Of a stretch of DNA of 64,000 nucleotides, positions 37,089 through 47,628 are shown piece by piece. A model generated the notes under the pieces. That model searched no databases, was not told the origin of the DNA, and was given only the letters and a program-made list of their open reading frames with translations. The stretch is from Akkermansiaceae bacterium (GTDB lineage Bacteria > Verrucomicrobiota > Verrucomicrobiia > Verrucomicrobiales > Akkermansiaceae): positions 1 through 64,000 of the forward strand of contig CP059069.1 of NCBI GenBank assembly GCA_017798145.1, given 5' to 3'. A program made the translations under genes and the position numbers. Positions within the stretch are counted from its first letter, which is position 1, and each line of letters starts with the position of its first letter.

Positions 37089-37787
37089 ATGGCAAACATT
37101 TTTCCACGCTGGTCCAACCTGCTACCACTAAAAATCGCGTTTTGCCTAGGTACTGTTGGAGCCGGAGTGGTTCTCGGTATCAACTACTACGCGACTCCGA
37201 AGGCTCAGGTCGTGGGCTACCAGCCAACCCAACCCATCCCGTTTTCGCATAAGATCCACGTCGACCAGCTCGGCCTTGATTGCCGCTACTGCCACTCCTT
37301 CGTGGATGTCGCCGGTCACTCGAACGTGCCGACCGGCAACACCTGCTGGAACTGCCACCAGCACGTCCAGAAGGACAGCCCCAAGCTCGCCCCGCTGCAT
37401 GTTTCCATGGATCCGACCTTCCCCGGTTACGATGGCAAGCCGATCGAGTGGGTGCGCATCCACAAGTCTCCCGACTACGTCTATTTCAACCACTCCGCCC
37501 ACGTGAACCGCGGCATTTCCTGCCAGAGCTGCCACGGAGACGTGCATAAAATGGAGGTTGTCTACCAGGCTCAGCCGCACTCGATGGGATGGTGCCTTGA
37601 GTGCCACCGCGCGCCCGAGCAGCACCTGCGCCCGCTTGAGGAGGTTTACAACCTGAACTACGGCGATTCCGATGTCGCGAAATACTCGAAGGATGCCTCG
37701 GTCGTAACCACCAAGGATCTCGGCAAGAAGCTCAAGGAAACCTTCAACGTGCACCCGAAAACGAGTTGCGCGACCTGCCACCATTGA
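37089..37787 (+). CDS. actA: Alternative complex III subunit A, pentahaem cytochrome c
   Basis: A 232-residue membrane-anchored multihaem cytochrome that passes electrons within ACIII, a quinol:electron-acceptor oxidoreductase replacing the bc1 complex. One N-terminal helix (about 14-33) is followed by five CxxCH haem sites: CRYCH, CWNCH, CQSCH, CLECH and the C-terminal CATCH. The count and spacing match ActA of Rhodothermus and Flavobacterium complexes. It is the first gene of a 17.5-kb co-directional operon, behind a CRP-like palindrome. Confidence 0.95.
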   Translation: MANIFPRWSNLLPLKIAFCLGTVGAGVVLGINYYATPKAQVVGYQPTQPIPFSHKIHVDQLGLDCRYCHSFVDVAGHSNVPTGNTCWNCHQHVQKDSPKLAPLHVSMDPTFPGYDGKPIEWVRIHKSPDYVYFNHSAHVNRGISCQSCHGDVHKMEVVYQAQPHSMGWCLECHRAPEQHLRPLEEVYNLNYGDSDVAKYSKDASVVTTKDLGKKLKETFNVHPKTSCATCHH

Positions 37788-37824
37788 CCCGCTTTCCCAA
37801 GAAATTTTCCCCGCAAGCCCTGAT

Positions 37825-40800
37825 ATGAGCAAACGCATTTGGAACCACCCGGAAGTCCCGCAGGACGAAACCACCGTCTCATGGCGCAGCGCCGGGCAGC
37901 TCCGCGACACCAAGGAATTCCGCACCTGGATGGATCGCGAATTCCCGCAGGGTGCCGCGGAAATGGAGAACCAGGACGAGATGGAGACATCGCGCCGGAC
38001 TTTCCTCAAGCTCATGGGCTCCTCGACCGCGCTTGCCGGATTCGGCATGGTTGCCTGCCGCCGGCCGGAGGCTTACATCGTTCCCTATACCAAGGCTCCC
38101 GAGTGGGTGATCCCAGGGAAAGCCACCTACTACGCTTCCAGTATGCCGCGCGCCGGCGGTGCCGTGCCGCTGGTGGTCACCACCTTCGAAGGCCGCCCGA
38201 CCAAGGTCGGTGCGAACCGCCTCCACCCGGATTACGAGGGCACCGACGCCTTCGCACAGGCCTCCGTGCTGGATATGTATTCCACCTCGCGCTCACGCAA
38301 GGTTCTGAAAAACGGCAAGGCCATGAAGCGCTCCGAGTTCGAGGCAGCGCTCGCAGCGCTCGCCGCCGACAAGTCCGCGAAGATCGGTTTCGTCTTCGGT
38401 GCCGATGAAAGCCCGACCCGCCTCCGCCTTGCGAAATCGCTGGCTGCGAAATACTCCGCCGCGAAACTTTATTCCTACGAGGCCCTTTCTTCTGACGACA
38501 GCCCCATCCTCGGTGAGGGCGTGAAACTCGTTCCCGATTTCGAAAAGGCCGACCGCATCCTCTCGCTCGACTGCGACTTCGCGGGAACGGATGTGGTGGG
38601 TTCAAAGATCGCTTTCTTCAACCGCCGCAAGCCGGAAGGCAAAGGCTACAATTCCAAGGCCGACGCCACCTCGATGAACCGCCTCTACTCGGTGGAAGCC
38701 GCCTTCACCTTGACCGGCGGGATGGCAGACCACCGCCTGCGCGTGGCTCCTGGCATGATTGCATCGGTCGCCTCGCAGATCGCACGCGAGCTCGGCGCCG
38801 AAGCCGGAAACCTTCCCGAGATCACCGATTCCAAGCAGCTCGAATGGATCCAGGAACTCGCCAAGGATCTCAGGAAAAGCGGAGCCAACACCGCCGTCCT
38901 TGCTGGCCCGCGCCAGTCGGCTGCCGTGAAACACCTTGCCCTTGCGATCAACCTCGCTCTGGGGAACATCGGCACCGGTGTGAAAGCTTACCAAACGGAA
39001 GCCACCGGGATGGGCGATATCGCCGACCTCACCGCCGACCTCAACTCGGGAGCCATCGAGACGGTCGTTTTCCTCACCCCTTCCAACCCGGTCTATGATG
39101 CACCGGCCGACCTGAAATTCCCCGATGCCCTCGCAAAGGCGAAGACCAGCATCCACCTCAGCGACCGCACCAACGCCATGGCCTATGCCTGCACATGGCA
39201 CGTGCCTGCCGCCCATTACCTCGAGTCGTGGGGTGATGCCCGCAGCGCCACCGGTGCCTACACAATCGTCCAGCCAATGATTCTCCCACTCTATCCTGAT
39301 TGCGTGGCGGAACTCGAACTGCTCCTCGCATTCCTTTCCGATGACGGCAAGCTCGTCACCGGGGAAGGGGAGGAAGGCGCACCCGCACCGGCTCTCCTCG
39401 CGGTGAAAGAGACCTTCAAGGGCGACAAGGCTGCGTGGAAAACGCTCCTCAAGAACGGTTTCGCCGCAGGCACTTCCTATGCCGCCGCCTCGCCAACGCT
39501 GGCGGGCAATGCCGCCGCCGAGATCGCCAACGCCAAGGTTTCCAAGGCCGACAAATCCTCTCTCGATGTCATCTTCGCAACCGACGCCTCGGTTTACGAT
39601 GGCCGCTGGATTGACAACGGCTGGCTCCAGGAAGCACCCGATCCGGTTTCCAAACTGACTTGGGACAATGCGGTGCTCATCGCCCCGAAGACCGCCAAGG
39701 AACTCGGCATCTACGACCAGATCATCCAGCTTGAGACGAAATTCGCCTCCCGCTCTCCCGACGATGAGGGTGAGAACCGCAAGTCGCCGATGATCACTGT
39801 GAAGGTCAACGGCAAGTCCGTCGATTTGCCCGTCCTTGTCTCCTTTGGACAGGCGGAAAACACCCTCGTCATCCCGCTCGGATACGGACAGGGCTTCAAC
39901 AGCGAGGATGTCCTTGGACGCGATACGAAAAACGAGAAATTCGTCGGCCTCGTCGGAGTGAACCGCGGGTTTGACGCCTATCCGCTCCGCACCCGGGACA
40001 GCGCCTATTTCGCCACCGGCGCGGAAATCACACTGACCGGCGAGAGGTATCCCGTCGCACTCACCCAAGAGCACAACGCAATGTATGGCCGCGCCCTCGC
40101 CCGCGAGATCAGCACCGATGCGATCCCGCACAAAGGCGATTTCGCGGCACAGCTCGCCAAGGTCAAGAAGCAGGGCAATGACTCGCACGCCCCGAAGAAC
40201 ATTTCCCTCTACAAGCAGGAGGACCGCAACGGCAATACGCTGCTTTCCGATCCGCTCCACCAGTGGGGCATGACCATCGACCTTTCCTCGTGCATGGGTT
40301 GCAACGCCTGCCTCGTCGCCTGCCAATCGGAGAACAACATCCCCATCGTCGGCAAGGAACAGGTCGCGAAAGGCCGCGAAATGCACTGGATCCGCATGGA
40401 TCGCTACTTCGCCACCCACAAGGAAAACAAGTTCGATCCGGACAACGTCGCCCTCGTCCCACAGCCGGTCGCGTGCCAGCAGTGTGAGTCCGCACCTTGC
40501 GAAACCGTTTGCCCGGTCAATGCCACCGTCCACACCGAGGACGGCCTCAACGCGATGGCCTACAACCGCTGCATCGGCACCCGCTACTGCGCGAACAACT
40601 GCCCCTATAAGGCGCGCCGCTTCAACTTCTTCGACTACAACAAGCGCAACCCGCTCATCAAGAACAACCTCAACAAGGGCCCCCTTGGAGAAAGGCACGA
40701 CAGGGAACCGAACCACCTCCAGAAGAACCCGAACGTCACCGTCCGCATGCGCGGCGTGATGGAGAAATGCACCTACTGCGTGCAGCGCCTCAAGGACGCC

Positions 40801-41136
40801 GTCATCCGCCAGAAGCGCGGCCAGAAGCAGGAAGTACTTGCCGATGGCGGCCTCTCCCCGGACATAAAAGTGTCCAACGAAACATTGCGCATCCCGGTGG
40901 ATTCTGTGAAAACCGCCTGCCAGGACGCCTGCCCCGCCGAGGCGATCGCCTTCGGCAACCTCAAGGACGAGTCCGCTTCCGAAATGGGCCGCGCCAAGAA
41001 ACTGGAGCGCAACTACGATCTCCTCAACTACATCGGCACCCTCCCGCGCACTAGCTACCTGGCTCGCGTGAAGAACCCGAATCCGGACATGCCAGACGCC
41101 CCATACATCGGGCAGGCCACCATCCACATGGTCTGA
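37825..41136 (+). CDS. actB: Alternative complex III subunit B, iron-sulfur/molybdopterin-like fusion
   Basis: A 1103-residue extracytoplasmic subunit. A Tat signal (SRRTFLKLMG, about 56-66) followed by GMVAC suggests Tat export, perhaps with lipidation. The first about 750 residues resemble a molybdopterin oxidoreductase without its cofactor; the last about 300 form a ferredoxin-like part with Cys clusters CMGCNACLVAC, CQQCESAPCETVC, CIGTRYCANNC, CTYC and CQDAC, enough for four Fe-S clusters. This B1-B2 fusion is the usual ActB. It starts 37 bp after actA. Confidence 0.95.
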   Translation: MSKRIWNHPEVPQDETTVSWRSAGQLRDTKEFRTWMDREFPQGAAEMENQDEMETSRRTFLKLMGSSTALAGFGMVACRRPEAYIVPYTKAPEWVIPGKATYYASSMPRAGGAVPLVVTTFEGRPTKVGANRLHPDYEGTDAFAQASVLDMYSTSRSRKVLKNGKAMKRSEFEAALAALAADKSAKIGFVFGADESPTRLRLAKSLAAKYSAAKLYSYEALSSDDSPILGEGVKLVPDFEKADRILSLDCDFAGTDVVGSKIAFFNRRKPEGKGYNSKADATSMNRLYSVEAAFTLTGGMADHRLRVAPGMIASVASQIARELGAEAGNLPEITDSKQLEWIQELAKDLRKSGANTAVLAGPRQSAAVKHLALAINLALGNIGTGVKAYQTEATGMGDIADLTADLNSGAIETVVFLTPSNPVYDAPADLKFPDALAKAKTSIHLSDRTNAMAYACTWHVPAAHYLESWGDARSATGAYTIVQPMILPLYPDCVAELELLLAFLSDDGKLVTGEGEEGAPAPALLAVKETFKGDKAAWKTLLKNGFAAGTSYAAASPTLAGNAAAEIANAKVSKADKSSLDVIFATDASVYDGRWIDNGWLQEAPDPVSKLTWDNAVLIAPKTAKELGIYDQIIQLETKFASRSPDDEGENRKSPMITVKVNGKSVDLPVLVSFGQAENTLVIPLGYGQGFNSEDVLGRDTKNEKFVGLVGVNRGFDAYPLRTRDSAYFATGAEITLTGERYPVALTQEHNAMYGRALAREISTDAIPHKGDFAAQLAKVKKQGNDSHAPKNISLYKQEDRNGNTLLSDPLHQWGMTIDLSSCMGCNACLVACQSENNIPIVGKEQVAKGREMHWIRMDRYFATHKENKFDPDNVALVPQPVACQQCESAPCETVCPVNATVHTEDGLNAMAYNRCIGTRYCANNCPYKARRFNFFDYNKRNPLIKNNLNKGPLGERHDREPNHLQKNPNVTVRMRGVMEKCTYCVQRLKDAVIRQKRGQKQEVLADGGLSPDIKVSNETLRIPVDSVKTACQDACPAEAIAFGNLKDESASEMGRAKKLERNYDLLNYIGTLPRTSYLARVKNPNPDMPDAPYIGQATIHMV

Positions 41137-41149
41137 TCCGAATGTCCTA

Positions 41150-41174
41150 ATTCTTCCTCTCCAATTTCCATTCC
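41150..41174. repeat. Heptad-periodic leader before actC
   Basis: Degenerate 7-bp units (CTCTCCA, ATTTCCA, TTCC) run directly into the ATG of actC. No Shine-Dalgarno is present. Confidence 0.6.
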
Positions 41175-42633
<1,459 letters not shown>

Positions 42634-42647
<14 letters not shown>

Positions 42648-42710
42648 AATCCTGAAAGCTGAAATGCTGACACAAACAACTTCTAACCAATAACTTCCAA
42701 CCTTTTCCAC
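42634..42710. repeat. Heptad-periodic spacer between actC and actD
   Basis: Two types of degenerate 7-bp unit succeed each other: GAAAGCT/GAAATCC-like units, then CTAACCA/CCAACCT-like units. The tract covers the actC stop codon and ends at the actD GTG. Confidence 0.75.
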
Positions 42711-43265
42711 GTGAGCACCACACGCAAACGAGTTTACGGCTACCTCGCCGAGTTCAAGAGCGCCTCCGCCCTCTACAAGGCGGCGGAGAAAGTCCGTGAC
42801 GCGGGCTTCCGCAAATGGGACTGCTACACGCCCTATCCCGTCCACGGCCTCGATGCCGCGATGGGCCTCAAGCGCTCTATCCTCCCATGGTTCGTGTTCT
42901 TCGGCGGCATCACCGGCTGCGCCACAGCCTTCGCCCTCGCATACACCACCCAGGTAGTCATCTACCCGACCATCGTACAGGCTAAGCCGGTCAACATCTT
43001 CACCATCCCGGCCTTCTTCCCGGTGATGTTCGAGCTCACCATCCTCTTCTCCGGCTTCACAGTGCTCTTCGGCCTGCTCGGCCTGATCCAGCTGCCGCGC
43101 CTCAACCACCCCCTCTTCGCCAGCAAGCAGTTCCACCGCGCCACAGACGACGGTTTCTTCATCGCCATCGAAGCCCGCGACGCGAAATTCAGCCCGGATG
43201 GCACCAAATCGCTCCTAGCCGAGATCGGCGGAGAGAACATCGAACTCGTCGAAGAAGAGAACTGA
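42711..43265 (+). CDS. actD: Alternative complex III subunit D (DUF3341)
   Basis: A 184-residue membrane protein with two transmembrane helices (about 62-84 and 103-128) after a small cytoplasmic ferredoxin-like fold (VYGYLAEFKSASALYKAAEKVRDAGF). It is a structural ACIII subunit without cofactors. The start is GTG. It lies 63 bp after actC, separated only by repeat sequence. Confidence 0.93.
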   Translation: MSTTRKRVYGYLAEFKSASALYKAAEKVRDAGFRKWDCYTPYPVHGLDAAMGLKRSILPWFVFFGGITGCATAFALAYTTQVVIYPTIVQAKPVNIFTIPAFFPVMFELTILFSGFTVLFGLLGLIQLPRLNHPLFASKQFHRATDDGFFIAIEARDAKFSPDGTKSLLAEIGGENIELVEEEN

Positions 43266-43303
43266 GGAATACCCAACATCCAATATCCAATTCCCATTCC
43301 CCA
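43266..43303. repeat. Heptad-periodic spacer between actD and actE
   Basis: The whole spacer consists of 7-bp units of the type ATCCAAT/TCCCATT, ending at the actE ATG. Confidence 0.75.
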
Positions 43304-43948
43304 ATGCGCTACTTTTTCCTAACCTACGCCTTGATCGCCGTCCTCATCGTCGGAATCGGCGGATTCCGCGGCCAGCACTTCTCCAAACCGCCTGTCCAGG
43401 TCTTCCCGGACATGGACAACCAGGACAAGCTCAAGGCCCAGGCACCCAGCACTTTCTTTGCTGACCGCCAGGGCGGCAGGCTTCCGGTTTCGGAAACGCA
43501 GCCCCTAGGCTTCAACGAGGAAGGCGCTAGGGAAATCGGCGGTATCCCCGAACTCGAGTTCGGCGGTGGCACCGGGTATTACTACAGCGGCCACGTCGGC
43601 GATTACTACGGTGCGGGGATGCCGGAGGAACTTGAACTCAACCCGGAAAAGGCGGAGGAACTCATCCGCCGTGGCGAGGAACGCTACGGCATCTATTGCG
43701 CCGTTTGCCACGGCTCCTCGGGCGACGGGCAGGGCGTCACCGGCCGCTACGGCGTTCCGGGCATCGCGAATTTCCACGAGATCCGCTTCAAGCCCGACGG
43801 ATATCCTGACGGGCGCATGTTTGAAGTCATCACACTCGGCAAGGGCATGATGAGCGGATACGGCGCGAACATCCCCGTCCGCGACCGCTGGGCCATCATC
43901 GCCTACGTCCGTACGCTCCAAGCCGCCAAAGAAGCCGCAGCCCAATAA
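43304..43948 (+). CDS. actE: Alternative complex III subunit E, monohaem cytochrome c
   Basis: A 214-residue cytochrome with an N-terminal membrane helix (about 3-20, in place of the lipid anchor seen in some homologues) and one haem site CAVCHG near residue 133. A downstream GMMSGYG segment offers the axial Met. It receives electrons within ACIII and may hand them to the operon's other c cytochromes. Start codon at 43304, directly after the repeat spacer. Confidence 0.93.
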   Translation: MRYFFLTYALIAVLIVGIGGFRGQHFSKPPVQVFPDMDNQDKLKAQAPSTFFADRQGGRLPVSETQPLGFNEEGAREIGGIPELEFGGGTGYYYSGHVGDYYGAGMPEELELNPEKAEELIRRGEERYGIYCAVCHGSSGDGQGVTGRYGVPGIANFHEIRFKPDGYPDGRMFEVITLGKGMMSGYGANIPVRDRWAIIAYVRTLQAAKEAAAQ

Positions 43949-43959
43949 ACTTTTCCCAG

Positions 43960-45276
43960 ATGTCCCATCACGTAACATCCTCCGACATCGCCATCAACGG
44001 CGACCACCTCGACAACTCGAAGGTCGCCAAGGTGAAAACCATCTGCCTCGGCATCGCCGGCATCGGCACCGTCATCAGCCTGCTCGGCCTATTCGGCGTC
44101 CTCGGCAAGCATTTTGCTGGCACCTATGCCTACTCCTGGGTCTTCGCCTACTACTTCTTCCTCACACTCTCCATCGGCGGCGTGTTCTGGACTCTCCTCC
44201 ACAACGTATCGAACTCGGGGTGGGGGACTTCCGTCCGCCGCACCTTCGAGAACCTCGGCTCCACCTTCCCCTGGGTCTTCCTCTTCGGCCTCCCCCTGCT
44301 TTTCCCGCAGGTGAACCAATATCTCTACGAGTGGATGAACATCCACCGCGCCACCCCCGAGGGCATGAGCCTCAAGGATCACCTCCACCACGCCGACCAC
44401 CTGCTCTACAACAAGAAATGGTACATGAATATGCCGTTCTGGATCGGCCGCTTCATCTTCTACGGGATCGGCCTCACCGCCGTGATCTGGTTCCTGCGGA
44501 AACTCTCCACCGACCAGGACACCGATCCGAAGCCCGGCACGGAGCGCCTTTTCGCCGCGCGCAAGCACTCCACCTACACCCTCATCATCTTCGCCCTCAC
44601 CATCACCTTCACCGGCTTCGATTTCGTGATGGCCCTGGACTACAAATGGTTCTCCACCATGTGGGGCGTCTATCTTTTCGCCGGCTCCGCCCTGAACTCG
44701 ATGGCGGTCATCATCCTTGTCGCCACGTTCCTGATAAGCCGTGGCCACCTGAAACATGTCACCGGCCCCGAGCACTTCCATATCATGGGCAAGCTGCTCT
44801 TCGCCTTCACCACCTTCTGGGCCTACATCGCCTTCTCCCAGTATTTCCTCATCTGGTATGCTAACATCACCGAGGAAACCTCCTATTTCCTCATCCGCAA
44901 CACCGGCAACTGGAACACCGCGATGATCGCGCTCGTCTTCCTCCACTTCGTCGTCCCCTTCGTCGTCCTGCTCCAGGCATGGCTTAAGAAAAACCCGAAA
45001 TACCTGTCCATCGTCGCGGTCTACACGCTCGTCATGCACGCGCTCGACCACTACCTCATCACGATCCCGGAGCGCGGCGTATCACTCGGTAAAATCGACC
45101 CGAAGACCTTCGGCGACATCACCACCTCCATCCCCGGTGCCTTCTGGGGCGATATCCTCGCCTTCGTCACCATCGGTGCGGCCTTCGTCTTCTTCCTCCT
45201 CCGCGCCCTCGGACAGCATTCTCTCTACCCGAACCGCGACCCGCGCATCCTCGAATCCGCGAACCTCTCCAACTGA
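43960..45276 (+). CDS. actF: Alternative complex III subunit F, NrfD-like membrane protein
   Basis: A 438-residue polytopic membrane protein with about ten helices, the second quinone-family subunit of ACIII and a paralogue of ActC. Seen: the AYSWVFAYYFFLTLSIGGVFWTLLHN opening block and FLLRALGQHSLYPNRDPR at the end. It begins 11 bp after actE. No cofactor motifs, as expected. Confidence 0.93.
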   Translation: MSHHVTSSDIAINGDHLDNSKVAKVKTICLGIAGIGTVISLLGLFGVLGKHFAGTYAYSWVFAYYFFLTLSIGGVFWTLLHNVSNSGWGTSVRRTFENLGSTFPWVFLFGLPLLFPQVNQYLYEWMNIHRATPEGMSLKDHLHHADHLLYNKKWYMNMPFWIGRFIFYGIGLTAVIWFLRKLSTDQDTDPKPGTERLFAARKHSTYTLIIFALTITFTGFDFVMALDYKWFSTMWGVYLFAGSALNSMAVIILVATFLISRGHLKHVTGPEHFHIMGKLLFAFTTFWAYIAFSQYFLIWYANITEETSYFLIRNTGNWNTAMIALVFLHFVVPFVVLLQAWLKKNPKYLSIVAVYTLVMHALDHYLITIPERGVSLGKIDPKTFGDITTSIPGAFWGDILAFVTIGAAFVFFLLRALGQHSLYPNRDPRILESANLSN

Positions 45277-45294
45277 TCCTTTTTTCCCCGACCC

Positions 45295-46068
45295 ATGGAC
45301 CCCACCCGCGACAATCCCCTGATCCGAATCAAAGCCTTCTTCGACGGCTTGGGCATCCTCACGCTCTTCGCAGTCATCCTCGTGCTTGTCCTCGGGATCG
45401 GCGCGCTCTTCGGATGGTTCCGCAAAGGCGAGGAACCCGAGGATGCCGCCGGGAAAATTCGCTACGGCATCACCAGTGAGGTCCAGGCAGCCCAGAATGC
45501 GTTCCTCTCCAAGGAGCAGATCCACGCCGCCGTGGAAGGCGTCGCCCAAACCCTTTCCGCATCCAAGCCGCTCGCCATCGAAAAACCCGAGCAGATGGTT
45601 CCCGGCTCCGACACCGCGAAAGCTCTCGCCGACGCACCTGCCGTCGATACCTCCGCCATCGACGCGCCTCCCGCCGATGCCGATGCACCCATCGACCCCG
45701 CCCAGATGGAGATCGGGAAAACCCAATACCTTGTCTGCGGCGCATGCCATGGCCAGAACGGCGAAGGCGGCCCCGCCGGTCCGCCGCTTGCCGGTTCAGA
45801 GTGGGTCACCGGCCCGATCTCGAACCTCATCACCATCCAGCTCCGTGGCCTCAAGGGGCCCATCACCGTTGCCGGCAAGGAATACAATTTTCCCGCAGGC
45901 ATGACCCCGATGGCCTACCAGACCGACGAGCAGATCGCCGGTGTTCTAACCTTCATCCGCAATAGCTTCGGCAACAAGGCCTCCGCCGTGAAGCCGGAGC
46001 AGGTCGCCGCGATGCGCGGTGAGGTCGGCAAGCCCCAGGCCACCGCCGAAGAACTCATCAAGCCGTAA
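45295..46068 (+). CDS. Membrane-anchored monohaem cytochrome c (first copy)
   Basis: A 257-residue protein: one transmembrane helix (about 19-40), an Ala/Pro/Asp-rich linker (about 80-140) and a cytochrome c domain with CGACHGQNGEGG near residue 152 and an axial-Met segment PAGMTPMAY. The core LAGSEWVTG and C-terminal TFIRNSFGN are shared with the cytochrome at 48406, so the two are paralogues flanking the ccoN/ccoO-like pair. Probably ferries electrons from ACIII to the oxidase. 18 bp after actF. Confidence 0.9.
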   Translation: MDPTRDNPLIRIKAFFDGLGILTLFAVILVLVLGIGALFGWFRKGEEPEDAAGKIRYGITSEVQAAQNAFLSKEQIHAAVEGVAQTLSASKPLAIEKPEQMVPGSDTAKALADAPAVDTSAIDAPPADADAPIDPAQMEIGKTQYLVCGACHGQNGEGGPAGPPLAGSEWVTGPISNLITIQLRGLKGPITVAGKEYNFPAGMTPMAYQTDEQIAGVLTFIRNSFGNKASAVKPEQVAAMRGEVGKPQATAEELIKP

Positions 46069-46081
46069 CCCGATTTCCCCG

Positions 46082-47587
46082 ATGTCTTCCCAATCCACAA
46101 ATCCAACCGGACAGGACGCCCTGCTGCGCGCAGGCATCGACCGTTCGTTGCGCCACCCCGTGATGTTTTTCCTGACCAGCGCCGCCGCATGGCTCGCGGT
46201 CTCGCTGATCCTCGGCATCATTTCCTCGGCAAAGGTCCATTCGCCCGGCTTCATGGACGGCTGCTCATGGTTCACCTACGGGCGCACCCAGGCGGCGCAC
46301 GTAAATGCCCTCGTCTATGGCTGGGGCTTCCAGGCCGCCTTCGGCGTGATCATCTGGTTGCTTTCCCGCCTGTCACGCCAGGAATGCCGCGCCGCCGGCC
46401 TCATCCTCACTGCAGGCCACGTTTGGAATTTCGCGATCTCTGTGGGTGTCCTCGGGATCCTCGCCGGCTACGGAACAGGCATGCCATGGATGGAATTCCC
46501 CGCCTTCACCTGGCCCATCCTGCTGCTGACCTACTTCGCCATCGTGGTCTGGTCCTTCGTCCAGTTCAAGGTGCGCCCGGTAGGGCACGTCTACATCTCC
46601 CAATGGTACCTCATGGCTGCGATGACCTGGTTCCCGTGGATCTTCATCACCGCAAACGTCCTGCTCCACGTGATGCCGGGCAATCCGGTGATGGCCGCAG
46701 GCATCAACGCGTGGTACAAATCCTCCCTCATCTTCCTGTTCTTCACACCCATCGCGCTCGGCACCGCCTTCTACCTCACGCCCAAGGTCTCCGGCCGCCC
46801 CATCCACAGCTACTCGCTCGCCAAGCTCGGCTTCTGGTCGCTCGCCATCATCATGCCATGGGCCGGGATGCAGAAACTCGCCGGGGCACCCATCCCGTAT
46901 TTCATCCCCTATGTCGGTGCCGCCTCCACCATCCTGTTTTTCATTCCGGCCTTCACCGCCGCGATCAACATCCTCCGCACCGCCCTCTCCGATCCGGATC
47001 TCGTAAACCACAGCCCGACCCTGCGCTTCACCATGGCGGGTATCGTCGGTCTCATCGTCATGGCGGTCGCCGCCGTGTTCCTGAACCTTCCCGGCTCCAC
47101 CCTAACGTGGACGCAGTTCTCGCTTTCCGGATACGGCTTCGAGATCCTCGCCCTCTACGCGTTCTTCAGCTTCGTGATGTTCGGCGCGATCTACTTCATC
47201 GTGCCACGCGTCACCCGCCGCGAATGGCTTTCCCGCCGCCTGATCAAGATGCACTTCTTCTTCTCGGTCTACGGGATCTCCATGATCGCCGTTGCCGCCA
47301 TCTTCGGCGGCATCCAGCAGGGCATCGGCCAGGAAGCCTTCGACCAGCCATGGCAGGAGTCCGCCGCCCAGCGCGCCGTCAACTATGGCTGGCTCATCAC
47401 CATCTCCTGGGCCTTCATCCTGTTCTCCAACATCTTCTTCTTCCTGCACCTGACCGTCATGTGGCTGCGCCTCGGCCGCCGCAGCACCCACCCGACCCTG
47501 CTCGTCGCCGACCACGGCCACAGCCCCCACGGCGAGGAAGGCGACATCGATAACTGCGGCCCCGGCACCGCCTCCGCCGCCCACTGA
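46082..47587 (+). CDS. CcoN-like haem-copper oxidase subunit I homologue lacking its metal ligands
   Basis: A 501-residue, about 12-helix protein clearly homologous to cbb3 oxidase subunit I (YGRTQAAHVN; YLTPKVSGRPIHSYSLAKLGFW; FGAIYFIVPRVTRREW). Aligned by eye with Pseudomonas CcoN, only the first low-spin haem ligand survives (H73). The CuB ligands are S214, Q264 and K265, the cross-linked Tyr is Met, and the haem b3 and second haem b ligands are F353 and I355. It cannot be an oxygen reductase and may bind no haem. Intact helices and the full operon context argue against a decaying pseudogene. Start at 46082, 13 bp after the previous gene. Confidence 0.88.
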   Translation: MSSQSTNPTGQDALLRAGIDRSLRHPVMFFLTSAAAWLAVSLILGIISSAKVHSPGFMDGCSWFTYGRTQAAHVNALVYGWGFQAAFGVIIWLLSRLSRQECRAAGLILTAGHVWNFAISVGVLGILAGYGTGMPWMEFPAFTWPILLLTYFAIVVWSFVQFKVRPVGHVYISQWYLMAAMTWFPWIFITANVLLHVMPGNPVMAAGINAWYKSSLIFLFFTPIALGTAFYLTPKVSGRPIHSYSLAKLGFWSLAIIMPWAGMQKLAGAPIPYFIPYVGAASTILFFIPAFTAAINILRTALSDPDLVNHSPTLRFTMAGIVGLIVMAVAAVFLNLPGSTLTWTQFSLSGYGFEILALYAFFSFVMFGAIYFIVPRVTRREWLSRRLIKMHFFFSVYGISMIAVAAIFGGIQQGIGQEAFDQPWQESAAQRAVNYGWLITISWAFILFSNIFFFLHLTVMWLRLGRRSTHPTLLVADHGHSPHGEEGDIDNCGPGTASAAH

Positions 47588-47628
47588 TTCCAATCTGACC
47601 TGAAATCTAGAGTCTAACATTTTCCACA
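47588..47628. repeat. Heptad-like leader before the ccoO-like gene
   Basis: Short 7-bp-periodic units (GAAATCT, AGAGTCT, AACATTT) fill the 41-bp spacer up to the ATG. Confidence 0.5.
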
